Assembly: GCA_014905825.1 (NCBI GenBank) | Contig: JACGCN010000011.1 | Span: forward strand, 1,178,001-1,242,000 | DNA: 64,000 bases | Direction: 5' to 3' | Source: Lyophyllum atratum | Lineage: Eukaryota > Basidiomycota > Agaricomycetes > Agaricales > Lyophyllaceae | Shown here: in pieces, positions 33,597 through 45,127 of the stretch | Layout of the letters: the number at the start of each line of letters is the position of its first letter | Position numbering within the stretch: the first letter of the stretch is position 1 | Made by a program: the position numbers and the translations under genes | Notes under the pieces: model-generated | The model's database searches: none | Told to the model about the DNA's origin: nothing | What the model saw: the letters and a program-made list of their open reading frames with translations, nothing else

Positions 33597-34423
33597 ATGG
33601 ATCGTTCGAGTACTGCAAGATTCGCGATCGCTATTGGAGTCATCGTGGTGGCACTGTCCATTCTGTCAAGTTATTTGGAAGGTACCACTGTAGATTTATC
33701 TGTAGCCTGATGCGGAATTCAGAGAGTAACCGGGACACATAGCTGACTCGCGTATACAGGGATCAGCTCTCCAACAATTGACACGAATGCCGCCGGCGCA
33801 CAGTTCGTTCGAGGTGGTCAAGCTAGCTGTACTGGCAAATGTGCCTGAATCGGGTTCCGGTTCGCGCAATGTGCCGCGTGTACCGAGATGATATTTCAAT
33901 CTCCGCGCGCATACACCGTGACTATCAGTCATGCACTTTGGCCTTCAAGGATTCGAAGACCTTTCCGTGTTCCTCTCTGAGATGCCGCCAATATATGACC
34001 AGAGTAAACCCAGCGGTGAAGTCTAACGATGCTACAGCAACCCACGATCTGGTTCAACTTCCGGTGAATGGCATTGATTTACTAGTTAAGCGCGGGCCAG
34101 GCTTTAGCGTCGCAACTTGGTAAGTGTACTGCCTGTGCACTTACCTTGACTGAAACAATGCGCCGTCAACAGCTTGATTTTTTTTCTGCCACCACAGGCT
34201 CGGGAGCGCCCGTTTCCTAATTTGGTCAGTGTACACCGAAACCAACACCATCTCTATCGAAAGTAGGGACAATGGCATTCCGTCCGGCAAGTGCCCAGAG
34301 CTCATCCTTTACCGACCACGTGGAACAATGGCCAGACTAGATCTCCCGGTCGTCTTGTCTATGGCTGGCCACCACGTTAGCCGACCACCATATAAGTGTC
34401 TCATTACAAACTCAATGGCCTAG
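33597..34423 (+). CDS. Possible secreted or membrane-anchored hypothetical protein (207 aa)
   Basis: Exons 33597-33681, 33760-33840, 33888-34119 and 34198-34423 join in phase for 207 residues. The start MDRSSTARF is followed by a hydrophobic stretch (AIAIGVIVVALSILSSYLEG) that could be a signal peptide or signal anchor. The remainder has four cysteines in the middle part (GGQASCTGKYDIS, YQSCTLAF, FPCSSLRCRQY) and one more in SGKCPELILYRPRG. The second intron is 47 nt and has a CTGAATC branch-like motif. No known family is recognised. It could be a small secreted protein. The end is only 77 bp from the start of the next gene. The model rests on splice logic alone. Confidence 0.45.
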
Positions 34424-34500
34424 ATCGCGACTCCCCTGTTCACCCGGTCGTTGATTCCTTCTCTATCTGCTTCACAACTCTGTTTACTACATCCCCCAAA

Positions 34501-36220
34501 ATGCATCAAGCTCTGCGACTCGCTCCGAATGTTACACTCCGGCTTACACCACGCGCTTCGGACTTTGCGTCGAGGAGTCCCAGCACCCTTCGCATCAAGG
34601 CGAACTTGGCATCCCCGCCGCGGGGGACATTGGGGCCCATCACCAACACCGTTTCGGGCAGGGATGAGCCGGGGGTGGTGGAACCAACTCCCAGGCAGGG
34701 GAAGGGGAATCTCATCACCCTCCCTACCTCTGACGTGCTCCCCACAGGGATCGCGACGCCCCTTCGGCCCAGGCCCATAGAGCCAAGCGTTCCGGGTCCC
34801 TTCCTACAGATATGCACTATCCGCCAGGAAGTGTTTTCTACGGTGGTGGCGGTTCGTGATATGAACGGGGGACGGGAGTTGCGACGGGGACGTCCGATGT
34901 GCCTGAAGATTATGCGCAGGGAGGAGGAGAGAGAGATGCTTGCGCGGGAGTTGGCTGCGTATGTGGCTCTGAGTAAGGCTGCTAGAGGTGACTGGGTGCC
35001 TTATGTGATGCGCTTAGAGGCGTCGCTGGAAGAGGCTTATCATGTCTACTTTGTCATGGTAAGCTTGAACTTTGCTCTTGTCGGATGGTTTTTGACGACA
35101 ATGATGCTTTTAGGAGATGATGGACTGTGATCTAATGGACGTTCTGACGACGTGGGAGCCAGAACTACGTAAGATCCACAGAAAGCAATGGGTGGCGCAA
35201 ATTGTGAGCGGCATGATTCTATTTCTTCTCAACATCTTTTCATGTCTCGTCTGTTCCTTTAGGCAACTGGGCTAGCCGCCATCCACGATGCTGGCATAAT
35301 TCACCGTGATTTGAAGCCCGAGAATATCCTCGTCGACTTCCGTTTCAACGTTCGCATCAGTGACTTCGGTTGTTCATTCACCAGTCCCAATGGCCGGGCC
35401 GTTCACGCTTTTGGAAAGTATTGCGACGAGGTGATTGGCACTTGGCCATATATGGCGCCCGATGTGCTCTCAAACAAGGGACGGCCTTGCAGCGAGAAAA
35501 TCAAGTACTCGCTTCAGGTCGATTACTGGGCGCTAGGGTTGATCATATTCGAACTAGAGCAGGACGTTGAAGAACCTATGGTGCGATTTTGTGGCGTATG
35601 ATACTGAGAGCCTGCGCCTGATGGTTTTCTTTTGCAGCCTCTTTTCGCCAAGGAACCCGATTTGTGGGCGTATGTCAGGTATAGACCTGTGAATTACGAC
35701 GGAAGATCCTATCTGTCTTCGAAAGGCTTCTCATTCGGCGAAGACGCGGAGTCACTCATTTTGGGGGTGAGTGAAATTTCCTGTCGTACCGTGATATACT
35801 TCCTGACAAAAAATCTCGCCACCAGCTGCTTCGGGTAACACCACACCTTCGCTTCGGACATCTGGACGTCCGTCGACACAAATATTTCCAAGGTATCCAT
35901 GGGTATGTCGACTTCGCCAAATCATCTCTTGTCCTCCAGGATCTGATATCCTCGCTCACAGTTACAGTGAATTTAACAACATCGAGGCACGAGGCCACGG
36001 TGAGCCCTATTTTGTTTGACACACCTACCTTCCACCTGACAATCTGCCCCTTCTAGCTCTCAACCGCGTGCCCATAGGCCACGATATTCCCTCTGATCGC
36101 CTCAAGCCAGACGGTGTCCGCGCCATCTACTCCCCACTCGCATACGATCCAGAGGATCACGCGGGTATTAATTATAGCTGGATCAACCCCGAAGGAATAT
36201 GGGGGTCCACCAGAAAATAG
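34501..36220 (+). CDS. Protein kinase with atypical glycine loop (457 aa)
   Basis: Exons are 34501-35058, 35114-35203, 35263-35580, 35638-35766, 35826-35902, 35962-35999 and 36057-36220, in phase, for 457 residues. A Pro/Arg-rich leader of about 100 residues precedes the kinase domain. The catalytic loop [14 protein letters not shown], the magnesium motif ISDFGCSF and the [11 protein letters not shown] segment are all canonical. The small lobe is unusual: [20 protein letters not shown] stands where GxGxxG should be, although the lysine ([11 protein letters not shown]) is kept. The C-terminal extension ([18 protein letters not shown], then [15 protein letters not shown]) resembles the tail of AGC-like kinases. 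It is probably active, but the family assignment below kinase level is uncertain. A longer start at an upstream ATG-like codon (34396) is unlikely because it would overlap the preceding gene. Confidence 0.8.
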
Positions 36221-36929
36221 AGGATATAGAACTGATCTAGATTTCATATACGTACTTCCACTTTTTCATACTAGCATACCAGCATTTGTACATTACCACC
36301 ACACACCCTCATACTGTATCTCGAATAGACCATCCCCATATGTACGAACACATGTCAACCAGCTGCTGATACACTCTTCCGATTCGCCCGGTTCCAAATA
36401 AATCAGATAATATTGATACACCCTCGCCCACAACCCAGTGAGCGGGCGCACTCCGGAACATGGATAGCGCGATCTTGATGTTCGGATGGATGATATACGA
36501 TGCGATGAAAATGAGTAGTATGTAGTAGTGTACAGGGAATGTATGCGTGCATGCAATGAGCGGGTCTCCAGAATAAACCAAGAAAAAGAGGGATGCTATG
36601 GTCCAGAGTATAAAAACATGTAGACAGAAGAGATATGAGGGGGAGGCGAACGAACAAATGGATGAATGGTCGGGTACAGAACCGCATGGCAGGGTTCAGG
36701 GTGGAAGGAGTGAGGAGTAATGAATTAATGTATGTGCTGATTGTCCCATGAAGGCAGTACGGCGAGTTGTCACAGAATAGTGCAATAATAAAATAAGTGG
36801 GCGAAGCAGACGAGAATGGAAGGAAAAAGAGTGTGGAGATCGATAGTCGATCGGGGTAGGGAATTGGTCGAACGAATGGGAAAGCTTCGAAGAGCGAATA
36901 AGACACGACTTGATAAGCATCTCGTGGGG
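36221..36929. other. Convergent 3' spacer
   Basis: This 709-bp stretch lies between the stop codons of the kinase (plus) and the disordered protein (minus). A 246-codon minus-strand frame at 36403-37143 overlaps the end of the latter in another frame and is a shadow. I see nothing else. Confidence 0.4.
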
Positions 36930-39407
36930 TCAGTATGGCGTCGACGAGCCGGAGAAGGGACGAAGCTTCTCGAGGACCTCGTCCATGGTGGGCGACTTCT
37001 GCAGGACTTGCGCGATCGAGGGCGGGCGCCCGCGTTTGAGGTTCGCCGAGTATGCGCTCGCCGCGCCTGATGAAGAAGAGGAGAATGATGAGGTAGAGAT
37101 TCGCCGAGGCGGCCGCCCCGTGCGCTTGTCGTCCGTCTCCCATTCGGATGCCGATAACGAGTCACGTGTTGGCGACATCGACACCCGAGAAACCTTGGAC
37201 GAAATAACGGTTCCTGCCTCTGGGATCGCTGAGAGGGATGATACAGGTATACCGGGGGTAGGTGGAAGGAGTGAGGAGGCCGACGATGTGGCACTGGTGG
37301 AGGATGCGGCAGAATAGACGGATGACCGGTGGCTCTGGTCCGAAACGCTGCTGTCGACGGCCGGCCCGCGTCCCGAGGTCAACTTCGTCGACCGGAAAAT
37401 ACTGTAGTTTGACTCGCCAAGAGTCAGCGGCCGCAGGCCCCTCTTCATACGACCAGACATTGAGAATCCTGACGCTCCTGAGCCAAGCACCGACTCTGCA
37501 CCTGACGTCGCATGAGATTCAGCGCCGGAGTCATCCGACTGGAACCTGCGGGAAGACATCTTGCTCGAAGCCACGGAAGAGCTTCTATGTGCCCGTGGTC
37601 CGGGGATTTGGGTATAGGACACCCCGTTATCAGCAGGAGGTGGTGCCGCTCCGCGGTTATTGAGCATCCACGTGAAGCCTTGGATTTCCTTGTCTTTCCT
37701 TGCCCCCTCCGCCTCTAATGTCGCCACCTTCTTCTCAAGCGTGTTCTTTTCCGCACTGTGGTTCTTGACGGCTTCACGAAAGCGCGCGGCGAGCTCATCG
37801 TACTGTTGATTACGCGTCGTCAAAGCTTGCTTGAGCTGTTTGACTGTCAGTGTATCGAGATCGGTGTTTTCCTTGTTCGAGCTTTGCTTGACAGCGGCGG
37901 GGTTCTCGTTGGAAAGCCTGATGGTCCGCCTCGGTGATGAAGGTCTTGGTATGATGGTAGCGGCAGACTGGGGGGATGGGGGGACGGATCCTATCGTGTT
38001 CGCTCGAGGACGCATCAAGGTCCTTGTGCTGGAGGACGGAGTAGCAAGTCTGGGCGAAGAGGGCTGAGTGAGAGGGCTGATAGGAGGGTTGGGCGGTTTA
38101 ATAGTAGGAGGCGGAGGTAATGGGATGGAAGGGGGATTAGTCGCACGTTCTTTGGCTGATGATGATGGTCTCAAGCGAGATCTGGGAATTGGGGACGAGG
38201 GTTTGCTTGGTGGAGGTGGTGGCGTAATATCGATGACTGGGGTGGAGTCGGCCGGACGTACTTCCCGCACTGATTCCTCTGTCGAACCATCAGGTGTAGA
38301 ATCTTCAGGTCGCCTTACACCTGTAGTACGTTTCTTCGTAGTTTTGGAAGATCGAGAGCCATCCAGTGAACGCCCGGATTCCCGTTCCTTGGCATCGTTC
38401 TGGGAAGCGTCTGCTACACGGGGGTCGTGTGCGGATATGGCATGGTCCGTCCGAGGACTTATCGGGAGAGGCGGGGTAAGTGTCACGTTAGACTCAGTCT
38501 TGTGGTAATTGTCTCTGTATTCAGATGCCGGGGTGCTTGACTGACGTCTTGGAGTTCCAGATTTCTTGTGACGAGGGAGCGTAAATAGATCCTTGTAGTC
38601 TTCCATGCTATCCGGTGATTGGGAAACCTTGACGGTGGGGCCTGCACGAGCAGTCGAAGGCGGATTAGCGCTGGCGCTCGTCGTGGCGGAGTCGAAGGAC
38701 GCAGCACGCGGGCTCATGGGAGGTGATAACGTGTCCAACGTACTCCCTTCGCTAAGACCAGCCTGTGAGGTTCGAGGAGAGGCAGTGGCCTTGCGTGATC
38801 TGACATTGCTGAAGTGAGCTACAAATTTGGACCCGAGTGATGGTGAAGATATGTTGATGTGAGGAACCGCAATTGGGAGCGGTGGATGCTGAGAGGCTGG
38901 TATCGGGGACGGTACGGGATGTGAAAGTCGGCTGTCATATTGTGTCAGTCGGAATGTCGAGATGTCATGATCATGAAAAGATATCGAAACGCCCCGAGGA
39001 CGATCGCGTCCGACAATTGCGCTGCAAAAGTTTTATCCAACGGCATGATTGCCGAATAGCGCGTTTTCGATGACCAGAATAGGAAATCAAATTTGCAAAA
39101 CTCACCGATCCTGTTTTGAGGTTGAGGACTCTGCGACCTCCGAATCATATCCCCGACTCGTCGATAGTAAACCTCCCGACTTGACCGAATGCGTAGACTT
39201 TTTCCTGGTGCGACCCAGAAACGGAATTCGTGTTCTTTTCTGCGTCAATGTCGATGGTTCTGGGGCTTGAGGGACGTCAAGGAGTGCTTGTTGGGGTTTG
39301 GGGCTCTCCACGGGTTCATGTCGTATATGACGCGATGGATGGCCGCGAAGGAAGTCGGCGAGCTCCGAGGTTTTGGTGCGGACGCGAGATGGTGAAGACC
39401 CAGACAT
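36930..39407 (-). CDS. Disordered Ser/Pro-rich protein with coiled coil (767 aa)
   Basis: The minus-strand exons are 39407-39106 and 38931-36930, in phase, for 767 residues. The intron is 174 nt, about three times the local norm. The protein is mainly low complexity: Pro/Ser-rich blocks such as PPLPISPRT, PPPPPSKPSSPIPRSR and IPLPPPPTIKPPNPP, and many SPR/SPT sites that suit proline-directed phosphorylation. One ordered segment, about residues 395-460 (TVKQLKQALTTRNQQYDELA, EKNTLEKKVATLEAEGARKD), is a clear coiled coil. The last part repeats Ser-rich stretches and ends SPTMDEVLEKLRPF. No enzyme domain is present. A cytoskeletal or polarity scaffold is possible but not shown. I do not recognise a named family. 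Confidence 0.75.
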
Positions 39408-42400
39408 AGTGGCGCGTAGAGGGACGTGGAGGAGGAGAAGAAAAGAGCGACGGAGTGTCCGTCAGCTAAGACGACAACGCGGGTTAACTTTGAAAGACGG
39501 CAGCTTATAAGACTCCGAATAGTTTTCCAGGCAGCCCTTTTTTGCCGTACAGAGACCGAAAGGCGAAATGAACCGCTTCTGCTGCGAACCCGAGGGGGAG
39601 AGGTTCAGGCTGCAGGCCCAGGACGCGCGTCGATGGCAGACTGAGAGAGCAGGAACAAGAAGTCCAACAAGGTGAAGCACACAGAACGTGTTCCATCCTT
39701 AACGCCTGTCTCACGGTTGTAAAAATTAACTAACAAGATCTCCGTATTCCTTTTCGCGATAAGCGAAAGAACCCTTACGCTTCCTGATGGTTCAGTGGGT
39801 TGACTAAGCTTTTCGAACTTCCTTCTCAGATCTGCCATCTCAATTGCAATTCGTGCTTCAGTCACTCTCCAGGGCTTGTTGTATACAAGACACCTTTCAT
39901 GTACCCGAAACACGCTCAACTGCGTCAGCCGTACATCTACTTCCACCTAACCAGCCTCAACATTCACTGCATTCCTTTTGTTCTGTCCCATGCCGTTGCT
40001 ATGGATGCCGGACATCACGTAATTCCTTCGACAATACTTAGGCTGTGCTGGACGCCGCCCTGGCAAGATTACCTATCCACAGATCAAACTTGGCAGCTAA
40101 AACGTCTTGATAAGGCCCACTCCGCCAAACGTTCAATGGCTTGCATGATGCCTCAAGAGGTGTCAAATCGGTCGATCACGGACATGGTTGATGGCTAGGG
40201 TACCCCCCACCTACCCCCCCAAATAAGGAAACTGTTGGTGCTTGTGTTGACCAACGGCATCGGAACGGCACTGACGTCGCGTCTGAGCCATGTTAGAACC
40301 CTGGCATCGACCTGACGCTGTATGGCGTGCACTTACACTTTCTGTCCTAGAAAAAAATCCTGCTGTAAGATAGTCAATATTGAGTCCTTCCCTGACGGGC
40401 CGGGTCTCTCTGGTTTGAACTGTAAGAACCCTGTCATCGGACCTGAGTATTGCATGCAGTTACCTGGTCTCCGAGACGCGTCTGCCTCAGCATACCGCTA
40501 TCATTATGAAGCCTTGATACTGTGGGTAATGTATCAGAGCCTAATCCTCATTCCTCTGTTCATATAGTCATCGTCCTATCCATCTCATAATGCCGCACTA
40601 GCTGGTTGAAGCAAGACAAAGCATTACCACTGGAGAAATTTAACGCTCGACTCCGCCTTGCATCCACCTTTAAAAATGGGACTTTACACACTTTCTGTAC
40701 TTACATTGACAGGCTTGTGAATGTACTCCTTATTTCTACTGGTGAACATCTACTAGGGCGCGCTTGAAGCATTGCCGAGGCTTGCCGGATTGATTTTGTT
40801 GATGGGTGCCGTTGCTGCCGGTTCTCGGAAATCACCGTTTCCAAACTGGGAACCAGATCCAATGTCCATGATCGACCGATTTGACACCTCTTGTGATGCC
40901 TACTATCAGTGATGGGGAGTTGCAAAACTTTAGGCAAACCGTGAATAGAAACCGATCCGTTTCACCTTTTTCTAATCGGACTTTCGGAACAGGTACTATA
41001 ATCTCTAAACAAGATGACTGCGATATCAGATTTTGAAGCAAGTGCAGAGCAAACCAGTCGGAGCGAACCCGGTGGGCGAAGTCCCAAAAACAGGGAGTTG
41101 CAAAACTTTTGTCACGGTGAGTCACGTTGATCTGGCGCGGGCGGACTTCAAATTCTAGTGGACACAAGCGAAGGAATGTCACCAAATGTCACGCAAAAAG
41201 ACCATCTGCTTCATACATTCGTTGTGAGTGCAGCTGTGTCCATGGGACTTTGGGATATCCTAGGGAAGTATTTAAAGGTCATACATTGAGCTCCCCAGGT
41301 CACAGAACGCTGTATTGCCTCAAGCCGAGGCCAGTTTTCATAAATTTTGCATTTACCTGCTCCTTGTCGACGAAATCGCAAGACGAATTCATAGAAAATA
41401 CCTGATTTCTTTCACGATCCTAATATAAGAGTTCTCAGGCAACAATATTCCCGGAGGATCAACGATTTGGACGCCCGGATGCCTTCAAACATTGCATTTT
41501 GCAACTCTATGGCATTTTGCATACCAGTACACGTGATAGTAGTAGGAACGACGACTTCAAAGTACAGGTCATTCGCATCGGTCCTCTCTCGTCGCCGGAA
41601 CCTGAGTATCCCTTAATCAGAACGGTTTAATTGTCCAGATCCCTGCATTCCGGGAAGCGGAGGTTGAGCTGTCGTACCTATTTGTTCTCACCCCGCGATT
41701 TTTGGGAAACCTTCATAACGCTTGCCAGCTGGGTCTTTCTTTGACCTCTCAAAATCCCACTCCACTTTCAGGCATGCCGGGCATTATCAGCCTTCCAAGT
41801 GACCAAGTCGCCCGAAATATTGCTCCGGCATAGTCAGCATTTCCAAACCTTCTTCGGCTGGCCCATCAGGTCAGTTTATTTGCCCTTTCAGTCTTTTGTG
41901 CGATCCATGTGGTGGCTTTCAAGTTATATTAAATGCCTTTACGGACAACAAGCCTAGTGTATCCACATCTGTTCCTTCTGTTGTGGAAAGACTCTGGCAT
42001 ATTGTGGCTGACTGTTGGACAAAATCGGTGCTAGCTCAACATCCTTGTCGGCCGACTTGAACGGACTGACACTCTCTCGTCAAACCTTCACTGAAGCTTA
42101 GTCTCAGCGCCCCAGCAATACTAACTCCTAGCCAGCGTAGCCTGCTAAATAGTACGCCATCATCAATCACGAGAGCCTCTCCTGGGTAGGAACCACATTC
42201 GAATCATGATTTTATTCCGTTGTGCATCTTTGTATCACATTTTGCATGCCATAACCCGGCGTCCTCCTTTACCAGTCCTTCGTCGTCCGTACTCACTAGA
42301 ACTTCAAACTTCGACTTCGACTTCGGCGCTATCCTTGAAGGCACCACATGGCTCCTTTACGGTATGCCATCCCACATTCCCTTGCGTATTGCTTGCGTGG

Positions 42401-45127
42401 CTCCACGCATGTCCAACCCCTGCTTCCTGACTTCCTCGCACTCCCATTGGTGGAGCTGCGCTTTGCGGTTTCTAAGTGCTAGCACCTCCTTTCATTCATT
42501 CCACACCCCAACTGATCGTATCAGCCAATGACTGCGCTTTAGTGTGGGTTTCCCAAGGGCCCTTCCTTCCAGCTCCTCCATCGTCCTTCATTCGTCCAAG
42601 TGTCAGTCGACAACTGCAACGCTAAACTCACGCCGTGCATCGGCCCTGTATCAGATCTTCGGTCACTCTCGGGCGCAAATGAATGTGTAACTTGCATGAT
42701 AACTTGAAACGCCTGGGGCTCGCCCGGCCCTGTGAGTTACGGTATGTACCTGATCCCGGAGTGGACCCGTACAAGGAAATATCAAGGTCGAGGGACACCT
42801 TCCGTCAGCAGGGTCCAAGCCTGACGTCGATCTCATGTGATAATGGTGCTCTAGCATACACCAAAGTTTCTGTATGAGAAAAATAGTCAATCCGAGCCTA
42901 TCTGGCGGTGTCGTTGACAGCAACTGAGCAAGGACCTGAGGCCTGAGGTCCAAGAGCGTCAGCGTCGTGGCATAGATGGGCGTCTATGCATCTATGGGTG
43001 GTAGTGAGGAATTGAGATAAGGCTTTTTGATGGGTAATTTTAGGTGTTCTGATCGTGGGAACCATGAAAGAATCATCGAATGATGGAGGAGGAACTGGTG
43101 CGTTGATTTGCAGGATTTGCCACCCGAGGCGGTCACCATCCGCGTTGATTTGAGAACCTATGGCCAGACGATGTGGGCGTAAGTTCTAAACGCATGTGGT
43201 ACGTTGGGGAATCGGTGTTGTATTCAAGGGGAATCGGTGTAGTCGAGATTTTCACGGAACCTCCTGACCAAGGCCGAACCGGATGAAACAGAGTTCAGAG
43301 GCGATGGACGGAGAAGGCGTTGGCGGCGTTACGGTAAACAAGCTTGATCCACTTGAACCCTAACTTGCCGCGGCCTCGTCTCGCCCTTAACTCACCAAGG
43401 CATGAGCGGTGAGCATTAGCGCGTACGCATGAGTAGTCCTGAAAGAGAGACGGGCCATGGGGAGAGAATTATGGTGTAAATGGTCCAATCCAAGATCATC
43501 ACAATCGGGTGACGACCAATTTGCCCGATTTCTGCACGGCCGGCGGATCGGGTACACCCCAAAACAGTAAGTCTGTACACTGAAGATCGACCCTCTTGTT
43601 TCTCTCCTAGATCTATTAGGACGATCTATAGCTAAGGTCGGGGCGCATAGGCATGTAGAATACTGTAGAATAGCAAAAGGTCCTTTCTAGGTATACCATC
43701 CTGCTTAGTCGCCGTCAGACTCTGCTTGAAAAGGCTTGGGGATTGCAAGTTACTTCGAGCCCAGGACTTCAAAGCTTCAATGCCTCCACATTCACTATAG
43801 TAAGAAACAGGGTGGTTAAAGTCGCTTAGCCTTCGAGGCAGGTGTTTCGGGGTGTCTGTACGCATTCGGATCGATCATCCCGTCCAACCTACTAGCCGGT
43901 TCTGCAGTTATTGGTGGGTTGCACCCCAAATCGGCGATTTTTGTACACATCGGACCGGACGAGAGCACTTAAATTATTCCCATTTCTGTATGTAAGGATC
44001 AGGCCATTTGCAACATGGAAAAACATAGACCTCCCTCCTCCTCCCTCCTGGTCCTCATACCTTCACTTTCAGAGCTTCCTTTCGCAATTGTATGCTATTC
44101 ATCAGACTGGTAACTAATCACGCTACTGAGAGGCAAGCCTCGGGGAAGGAACGGTCACCGGTCTAGTGCTAATCTTCTCCGCTCACTTTAAATCAATGCT
44201 CGATCCCCTCAGCGTTGGACTGATAGTCATCTTAAGACCGAACAATTTACACCTTTCTATCGCGCCATTGCATGCTACCAAACATGGACCACGGTGAGTC
44301 GGTATGTGCGTTAGTGAGTTGATATCTCACAGTCAGGTATACGGTATACAATTTTTTGGACACTATCTTATTTATTTCATTCACGCTTAGTATGGTTTTC
44401 CCAGTGCACCAGAGACTTGCCTCAAAACACCCCGTTGCGATCCGTGATGCCGCCACCATCTGATGCCACTTAATAAATTGACGGTAATATGTAGCATGGT
44501 CCGCGCGGGAAGACTTGATGAGACGGGTGTGGCTCTTACTTCGTCGTAATGTCGTAGGTTGAGTCTTGACAGCTAACTAAACGACATCGACGGTCACTGC
44601 CAGCGTCTTCGACGTCGAGCGCTGCAAGTGTCTCTCTCTCCAACCAGACCTGTCGGCTTCGAATCATGCCCACACCGTTTGAGATCAGTCGAAACATGCG
44701 GAGGCGGTTTTCCCTGAATGTAGATCATTTAATAAGCGGCTTGGAGTGTTTCGGCTAACATTGATGCACTATCTGCCTCGAAAGCTAGGATTTGGTGTTT
44801 TACGAGGAGAGTTGTCTGTGCATGCATCGTGTCTACGAGCATGTGCGCTGGACAACAGTTGACTGATACATTCATGATGGACTTGTCCAAGATGGGGAGC
44901 TCGGTGGGGAGGTCGATGGAGAATCTAATCTAATCTAACAGAAGAGCTGTTGCATCTTGATTGATTTCACACACAGCCATTCTGAATGATGTGCCCGAGG
45001 ACATCGTTGCCATCCATGTCACAGACATCGCTCTGTCTGTTGGCCTCCTTTTCCTCTTCCTTCTCTGTCCTCCGCTGCTCTCCGGCCTGTTCCTGAGCCT
45101 CATCAACCGCTCTGGTTGAGAGGAACT
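39408..45127. other. Second gene-poor block (5.7 kb)
   Basis: No intact gene could be assembled on either strand. The longest open frames (39605-39946 minus, 39800-40198 plus, 40832-41185 minus, 42220-42531 plus) have no motif, and composition looks non-coding. Inside are a 17-bp direct repeat, GGGAGTTGCAAAACTTT at 40915 and 41093, a doubled GGGGAATCGGTGT near 43210-43240, and TAATC repeats near 44925. There is no tRNA, rRNA or terminal inverted repeat that I can see. It may be decayed transposon sequence or an unusually long promoter region for the 1,584-residue protein. Confidence 0.4.
40915..41109 (+). repeat. 17-bp direct repeat pair
   Basis: GGGAGTTGCAAAACTTT occurs at 40915-40931 and 41093-41109 in the same orientation, 178 bp apart. 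No function can be assigned. Confidence 0.75.

Noticed and set aside
36403..37143. 246-codon minus-strand open frame
   Set aside because: It overlaps the 3' end of the 767-residue disordered protein in another frame and has random-looking Phe/Pro/Ser/Arg-rich composition. It is a shadow frame.
40915..41109. Pair of 17-bp direct repeats as long-terminal repeats or target duplication
   Set aside because: The repeats are far too short for LTRs and too long and too close for a target-site duplication. No element lies between them.
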